From: Rhizopus arrhizus
Taxonomy: Eukaryota > Mucoromycota > Mucoromycetes > Mucorales > Rhizopodaceae
DNA length: 64,000 nt
NCBI GenBank assembly: GCA_024220505.1
Contig: JAKZZE010000022.1
Span: 434,001 to 498,000 of the forward strand
Reading direction: 5' to 3'
Shown: piece after piece, positions 58,014 to 64,000 of the stretch
Layout of the letters: every line of letters begins with the position of its first letter
Position numbering within the stretch: position 1 is the first letter of the stretch
Notes under the pieces: model-generated
Databases searched by the model: none
The model's input: only the letters and a program-made list of their open reading frames with translations
What the model was told of the DNA's origin: nothing
Made by a program: the position numbers and the translations under genes

Positions 58014-59670
58014 TTTTTTATGGGAAAATAAAGAGAAAAAAAAAGTTCACGTTACAGGCTCTTTTACCAAAATTAGTCTGCTGGAAAATTTCCTGAAATG
58101 AATTTTTTCGTAATTTTAGACAATACTTTTAAACGAAAATTACTTTAGACACATAGAGGATTACTTTATATCTCTTCTTTTTTTTCTACTATTGAAACCA
58201 TGTTCCTTGGCCGTTTTGTTTTGACCACAGACTACGTTGACTTTCCAAACTATGCTAATAATGTCGTTCATGGTTAAGCTTTGACAGTCATATATTTGCT
58301 TGTTATATAGATTGTTATGCAAATAAAAAATATTCAAGAAGTCGGTCAATTGCTGTTGATTGACCAAAAAAGCATAGCGAATATTTGAATATACAGATGA
58401 CGCGACCTCTTGTTATAGCTACCAAATCTGTTTTGTACCTTTTCAAATTCGTTATTAATGGTAAATAATTCCCTTATTACTTGGTATGTATGGATATCGA
58501 AAGGATTTACAGTAACACTTCCTGTATATAACAACATTGGCTTGCAAGGATCATGTTTATAACATGTCAAAATTTATGTTTTTAATTGAGTAGTTCATCA
58601 GCTCTTGTCTTATTGTATGTCTCATGGCAGAACATACATATTGCTTGTTCTCCATAATAGTGATCCTTGTTGTTGGTATAAAAATAAAACTGGACAAGAT
58701 ACAGACAGAAATAAATTGTCAATGTAGAAGCCAACGTAGAAGATAAATATGGATTCTTCAACTATGTCTTCTATAGTTCGAGTAGCCGGCTCTTTATATC
58801 ACCAAGAAATTATCATACCTTACACCAGTAATATCTTAAAGACACAAGACAAGTGCTTTTTTAAAGGCAGAAGGCTGCGTTTATCATATTAATCCAGTCC
58901 ACCGGACTACAAGTGTATTTTAAATAATGATTGCACGCTATCGTTCCAGTATATAATGTCTACTGTTAACCAAGATAGAGGCTCTACTGCTGTTGATGGT
59001 AAATCGTTCTTAAAAATTCTTTTGCGCTTAGTCAACGATGGTCCTCGGTTCTCATGTGGTATTGAGGGTGCTTATGGTGATATTGACATGGAGAGTGATG
59101 CCTAGTTTGAAAAAAATGAGTCAGTTGCAGTCAGTAGGAAAGCTATCAGATGCGCATATGCTATTGAAAGCAAGCAAATTACTCATTGAAAAAGCGCAAG
59201 CATAGTGGAAAGTTGTTGGAAGTGAATGCAAGTCTTAGTCGATGAAACTGATTCGCTCGCTGAATTTTGCTTAAAGAGATCAGATGTGCAAGTTGAACAA
59301 GACTTTTTCTAGTGAATCTTATATTGCAGGTTACAAGATAGCACCATATTGCACAAAAAAAAAGATGCAGTACAAAATGTTTAAAAAATAGTTGGTCTGA
59401 ATTATGATCACTTTGTATATCTCAAAACCTTTTTTGCTATTGCAGTTACTTGAAATATTGAATCACGGCATCATATTCAGACATTGCTTCTTTATTAGGC
59501 ATTTTACCGCCTCATGAACCTTGAAATTCTTTCCAACAGCTTAATGTTTCTCACAGACACTTCTTTGACATACGAGACTTATGATTGAAACCGTACTAAA
59601 ACATGTATTTATTGTAAGAGCTGCTCATCTTGTAATTAATTAAATTACAGCTTTCATAAATTTTATATTA
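58014..59670. other. AT-rich gap with a possible decayed coding remnant
   Basis: Small frames at 58161-58570 (minus) have no motif. On the plus strand 58958-59100 reads STVNQDRGSTAVDGKSFLKI then RLVNDGPRFSCGIEGAYGD to a stop, and continues in pieces to about 59310; it looks like a broken gene of unknown family. Nothing else recognisable. Confidence 0.35.
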
Positions 59671-60963
59671 TCATCTTCTAATCTGGCCATAGTTCTTTCG
59701 AAAGTGTAATGTCTCTAATTCTGCCTCTAGAGCCTTGATTTGAGCGTGTTTAATTTCAAGGTCCTTATTCAGTCGATCGCGATCTGAAAAAAGCCTCGAT
59801 TCTAATTGACGAAAGCGCGATTCTTCTTTTTTGATTTGATCAGCAAATATTTTTCTAAGCAATTCCTCTTTCTCTTTGTACTTTGGATCTTTGTTCCTAA
59901 TAGGTCTACAAAGATGTGAGAAATGATAACGCAGCAGCTAGTTCACTCACTTTGGTTCGCCAAATGGGCGAGTCAACATCTCTCTTGAACGATAACTTTC
60001 GTAATGAACAGAACCAGTTGTTTCAATCAAATCAGACAAATGAGAACGGATCAACAGCTGACGTAGTTTTCCAAAGTCGCAGTGATCTTCATTTTCGACT
60101 TCAGCCACACCCCAATGATACGCACGGCCTTTGACTGTGCGACCGTCTGGAGTTGTAACATCTTGTGTGGAGCCAATAAGAGAGAATGGCATAGCAGCCA
60201 TGATGTCCTTGTTCATTTGTGTCGTTTGTTCATCCTCACTTTCCACGGGACATGTATAGACCTTGATATGATTTGCATCCAAATCAGCTCTTATCCTTTC
60301 CTTAAAAGCGATCAAATCGTGTGGTGTTAAAGTATCTGCTTTGGCAATTACAGGTATCAAATTAACTCGAGAACCAAGACGCTTCATGGTTTCGATATCG
60401 AGCTGCTTTAGACTAAAATTGGTGTTAGTATGAGGCGGATAGATATATTGCGTTCATTGCACCTGCAGCCTGTTGGAAGAATGAAATACAAACAGACATG
60501 GACACGCATATCGTTTATTTCTTTTCTGTCAGGCTGTTGTTCTTGACGCATATAATTTTCGTGTTGATTATCAATATAATCCAGGACAGGAACCCAACTA
60601 TTATAGCTATTGATATAATCACCAAATCCTGGAGTATCAACAATCCTTAAATTCACACGAAATCTTTGTTCTTCGATTTCTAAAGCAGAGAATATAAATA
60701 AAAAAAAGAAAATGAAAGAAGCGCATACCAATCTTTGTGACTTCAATTTCAACTGTTTTATCTAGTTGCTTGAAATGCCTTTTGTTTTGATCTTTTGGTT
60801 CTTTCACAATCGTTGTCAATAATGTGTTGATAAAAGTGGTTTTACCGGTGCCAGACTCGCCACATACCATCATATTAAAGTTTATTCCTTTATCAAGTAT
60901 AATTTTGTATCGTTGATTAGGTAAAGAGGATATACCAGCACTCAAGGAAGAAGCGGATGACAT
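59671..60963 (-). CDS. Septin
   Basis: GTP-binding filament protein of the cell cortex and septum. At least four exons. N-terminus MSSASSLSAGISSLPN, then FNMMVCGESGTGKTTFINTL (G1), VDTPGFGDYINSYNSWVPVL (G3 and septin signature), an internal join PTGCS to LKQLDIETMKRL, and AKADTL (G4). Septin unique element: RAYHWGVAEVENEDHCDFGK then LRQLLIRSHLSDLIE. The last exon is a C-terminal coiled coil (KEKEELLRKIFADQIKKEE). The coiled coil separates it from Cdc10-type members; which of the other subgroups it belongs to is not decided. The intron before the last exon is read at about 59863-59910. Confidence 0.93.
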
Positions 60964-62400
60964 ATTATTGTTTAGAGTGAAAAAATGAATACAGACGAGA
61001 TACAAAAAAACAAATTAAAAAAAGATTTGTGTATAAAAATTAACAATGAAGCTATTGGATGGGTATCAAGTTAAAAAAAAAAAGCGGTGGCTTTTGCTAC
61101 ATCATACAGCATACTTTGGAAAGATATTATTACGATCATTTTAACAAAAGAGGGATTTAATAACTAGAGCATTGTTGATGAAAGCAGGCAAATTAAGACT
61201 TTAAAATGAAAATACAAGTACTATTTTCTGTAGCATAATATCAGGAAACTATTAAATAAACTATGAGAAAGAGAGTATCTGTTTTGGGAAACAATACTAT
61301 TATTTTTTTGTGGATTGAGTAAAAAAAAAAATAAAAATGAAATAGCATGTCCTCTTTGTATATGACGAATATGTGCTTATTTCTCTCTCTTCTTCTTTTT
61401 GTCTTTACATATCTTATGAGTGAAAAGACATCATTTATTACTCAAATGAGATGACAATTGTTACTTAGATAAAGATTATTGTAATAACAGCAGTAAGTGT
61501 TGTACGAATGATGTCTATATTCTTTATGGTAATCTTGACTGTTTTTGTAGATTGTTTTGGTAAATAATTTGGATGAGTAAAATATATAGAAAGTGCCGTT
61601 CTACGTATATCACATATCATTCGTTATTGAGAATAGAAACTCAATTCTAATATCCTTGCTCCTTTTACAGTATACAATCATTCACCCTATTGTTGGTATG
61701 ATCAGTTTTAGTGTCAGTTTGATATTGAGGCTCATGACACTTGTTTCCTTCATTTCTATTGCTTTCTTTAGCAGGCACAGGTACAGACCTAGTCAAATCA
61801 ATTACGAATAGAGTCCCTTCATTGTTTGTCATAATCACCAGATTATTGGCAATATATCATTTAACTTATTATCATTACTGTCATCTTATCCATCATATCA
61901 AGTATCACTCTGGTTCTATTAACTATTAAAATCTATAAAAATGTACCGCATTATGTTGTCTAGTGAAATCAGAAAGGACAAGCAAGAAGCTGAGAATTAA
62001 TTATGTTTATGCTAAACTTTACACTGTCCTTGCTATTTTAAGCTGATTTTTATTCTTTAGATTTATATTTAAATAATATATAGTTATAAGCATGCTTCTG
62101 TTTACTGAATCAAGTTAAGTAGGATGTGAAATCCATTCTGCCCCGTGTCATATAGATTATCACATTATATTTTCTTATTGTACTTGTATCAATTATTTTT
62201 TTATGAATGCTGTACCTGACATTCTTTAATGGAAATTTCGTTTTTGTAACTCCATTTGTACAAAATAACTAGAGTCAAAAGGAAGAGAGAGAGTAAGAGA
62301 CTATGACTTTATGATATCATACAATGCACGTGTTAAAAAGCAGTAAAAGAAATTTATAAATTCAGTCATGCCATAAAGTTATGCAATCATTTATTTATGG
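60964..62400. other. AT-rich gap upstream of the septin gene
   Basis: 1.4 kb without a supported gene. Frames at 61593-61929 are hydrophobic and probably chance. The septin promoter must lie at the left end. Confidence 0.45.
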
Positions 62401-62890
62401 TCTAAAATGAGAAAAATTTTGTTAGCTGATTGTCCCAAGCATCCTGATCGCACTCTTTCCAAGAAACATGTCATTCAATGTCTCGATATGAATCAAAGGT
62501 TACAAATGCCGGCTACTATTAAAGATCCCTTGTTTTTCCTTTTAGATTTACTTGTCACTCTCAAACCACGCTCCTTTCAATTTACTTCCTCTTGATTTTT
62601 CTGCTAGCCCACCATATGTCTGCTTCTTTTTGAGCTCAATCGCCTTCATCGTCAAAAATTGTCTCCTGCACCTCCACTCTCTCCCGGAAAATGACTTGAA
62701 TTAGTTGCCTCAGAACTCACACTGGTGTCTATGACACACCTTTCTCTCCCTATTCATTTACTTTCCTTTTATTTTATTTTTTCATCCTTGATCTCAAAGG
62801 ATGATTTCTGATTCTCTTATACTCCTTTCTGATCTGGCTTGGGTGATCAAGGTGTATTTAAGACGCCGCGCACTCACTTGAATATTTTTT
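62401..62890 (+). mobile_element. LINE 3' fragment
   Basis: Frame 62407-62595 reads HVIQCLDMNQRLQMPATIKD then PLFFLLDLLV, the shared ORF2 C-terminus. The tail follows: CTTGATCTCAAAGGATG near 62790-62806, CTGATCTGGCTTGGGTGAT (62831-62849). Strongly decayed, 5'-truncated. Confidence 0.7.
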
Positions 62891-63009
62891 TTTTGTTGTA
62901 AATAAAAATTAATGTTTAATAGTAGATCGTCACACACATACACACATGCAGATACAGTACTCCTTATATTATTTCATTCCCAGCTTTTTTGTTTCTTTCT
63001 TTCTTTATT

Positions 63010-64000
63010 ATGTCTACTATTACTTTTCAGTGTGAACTTGAGCCCTACTTGGGACGCTTGGGTACTATACCAGAAGGTTAGAAAACTATACATCAAATAC
63101 TGAATATAAAGATATAGACTCATTTTCAAGACAATATTAGATAAACCTTCTTTTGTAAAGGAAGTTTATGCAGTTGATGATATAGAAATACTTCGTCAAT
63201 TGATTATTAAAAAAGAAAGAGAAAGACAAACTATCTCTAATGATCTTGATGTGGCGGCTCGTATTGGACTTGTCATATCAGAAACAAATGAAGCTATTCA
63301 ACTCAAAGTAATAATAGCAGTAATACAGAATGAAATCAAAGAAAACTTATAGCAAAAAAATAAAAAAAGTTAGAGCAATTGGAAAGGGAGAATAAAATAT
63401 TTCATGAAGAATTAAGAACGAGAGGACAGTACAAGAAGGAAAATGAATTTGGTGAAGGAGGAGAAGAGTGTATGTTTTTACAACAGGAACTTGATCAAGC
63501 TAGAAGAGAAATATTAAAGTTTAGAAAAGAAATGGATGGTCTCTCTGCTCAATTAAATGATATGGCCTCAGAAATGGTACATGAACAAAAACCAAATATG
63601 TCTGAACTATGGCGTTTACTTCTCTATAGGTCGATTCTCGTTCAAAAGTGAGCATCTATGCAAAAAGATTAGCTGAAGTAGAACAAAAGTTGACTACAAC
63701 AAGGGATGTGAATACCAAATTACAGTCTTTACTAGATAAAACATTGACCTCACAAAAGCAATCCAGTTCGAATACTTCACAGCTAGTTAAAAACATTCAA
63801 TTGGACTTAGAAAGGGTAAAACACTATTGTATATACAAAAAGTGATGTTAAAGAATGTTGTTATTTTAGGTTATTAATGAAAATGAGCAATTACGAGTTC
63901 GTATAGCTGAATTAGAAGGACAGCAAATAGAAAATGAAGAAAAAATAGCTGCTATGGTGATTCAGGCACAAGAATATGCATCAAGATTAGAACAAGCTCA
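63010..64000 (+). CDS. Coiled-coil protein, partial (HAP1/TRAK-N-like), runs off window
   Basis: Exon 1 MSTITFQCELEPYLGRLGTI (63010-63078 approximately), then exons reading VDDIEILRQLIIKKERERQT and DLDVAARIGLVISETNEAIQ, LEQLERENKIFHEELRTRGQ, YAKRLAEVEQKLTTTRDVNT and ENEQLRVRIAELEGQQIENE. Short introns lie between; frame is kept with GT-AG joins. The heptad pattern predicts long coiled coils. The DLDVAARIG-(I/L)-E-x-N motif resembles the start of the HAP1_N/TRAK kinesin-adaptor domain (DLELAAKIG...LLEQN), which suggests a motor or vesicle adaptor, but this is tentative. The 3' part is outside the window. Confidence 0.55.

Noticed and set aside
1..64000. CRISPR arrays, rRNA genes, riboswitches, bacterial-type operons
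   Set aside because: None seen; the genes are intron-containing eukaryotic genes.

Overview
This is nuclear DNA from a fungus, most likely a Mucoromycota (Mucorales-type) species. The base composition is AT-rich. Genes are split by many short GT-AG introns, about 50-60 bp where I could place both ends. The housekeeping genes are fungal, and the accessory load is typical of this group: a Fanzor-type relic, a Helitron relic, Tc1/mariner-like elements, strongly 5'-truncated LINEs that share one 3' tail, and multi-exon PD-(D/E)XK-like genes. The species cannot be named from the sequence alone. No rRNA gene, convincing tRNA or CRISPR array was found.

Layout. 0-4.6 kb (all minus): mitochondrial aminopeptidase P (Icp55/XPNPEP3 type), an IFRD-family protein, and a Hub1/UBL5 ubiquitin-like protein carrying an N-terminal RS domain. 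4.9-10.2 kb: a mobile-element cluster with a DD34E transposon, a LINE 3' fragment, a degraded Fanzor gene and an EF-1alpha pseudogene fragment that starts where the Fanzor ends. 10.8-13.3 kb: a TEN1-like OB-fold gene and LCB2 (serine palmitoyltransferase). 13.5-18.8 kb: LINE, Helitron and transposase relics plus a broken PD-(D/E)XK-like gene. 20.8-27.1 kb: an AT-hook protein with a possible catalytically dead RNase H fold, cytochrome c peroxidase, an RNase III-like/dsRBD protein with altered catalytic motif, and phosphomannose isomerase. 29.8-40.3 kb: a CTR copper transporter, U2AF35, the ribosome-export GTPase LSG1 and autophagy protein Atg13, separated by long AT-rich stretches.

41.4-50.6 kb is the most striking structure. 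Two 3,181-bp arms in inverted orientation appear nearly identical. They flank a 2.87-kb spacer that holds a decayed transposon with 73-bp inverted termini, one of which lies exactly on the arm boundary. Each arm contains two head-to-head LINE fragments, a nested retrocopy with a 14-bp target-site duplication, and a PD-(D/E)xQ nuclease-like gene that is complete in one arm and cut in the other. 50.6-53.7 kb holds more LINE pieces and a 5'-truncated PD-(D/E)XK gene. 54.9-64 kb: an UNC-93-like membrane protein, L-threonine aldolase, a septin, another LINE tail and the start of a coiled-coil protein that runs off the window.

The housekeeping genes do not form one pathway. Two act in pre-mRNA splicing (Hub1, U2AF35), one in mitochondrial peroxide removal, and others in sphingolipid, mannose and glycine metabolism. 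The accessory regions look like an accumulation of insertions with LINE-driven retroposition. Exon joins were made by eye from splice sites and reading-frame continuity, so gene ends are firmer than individual introns.
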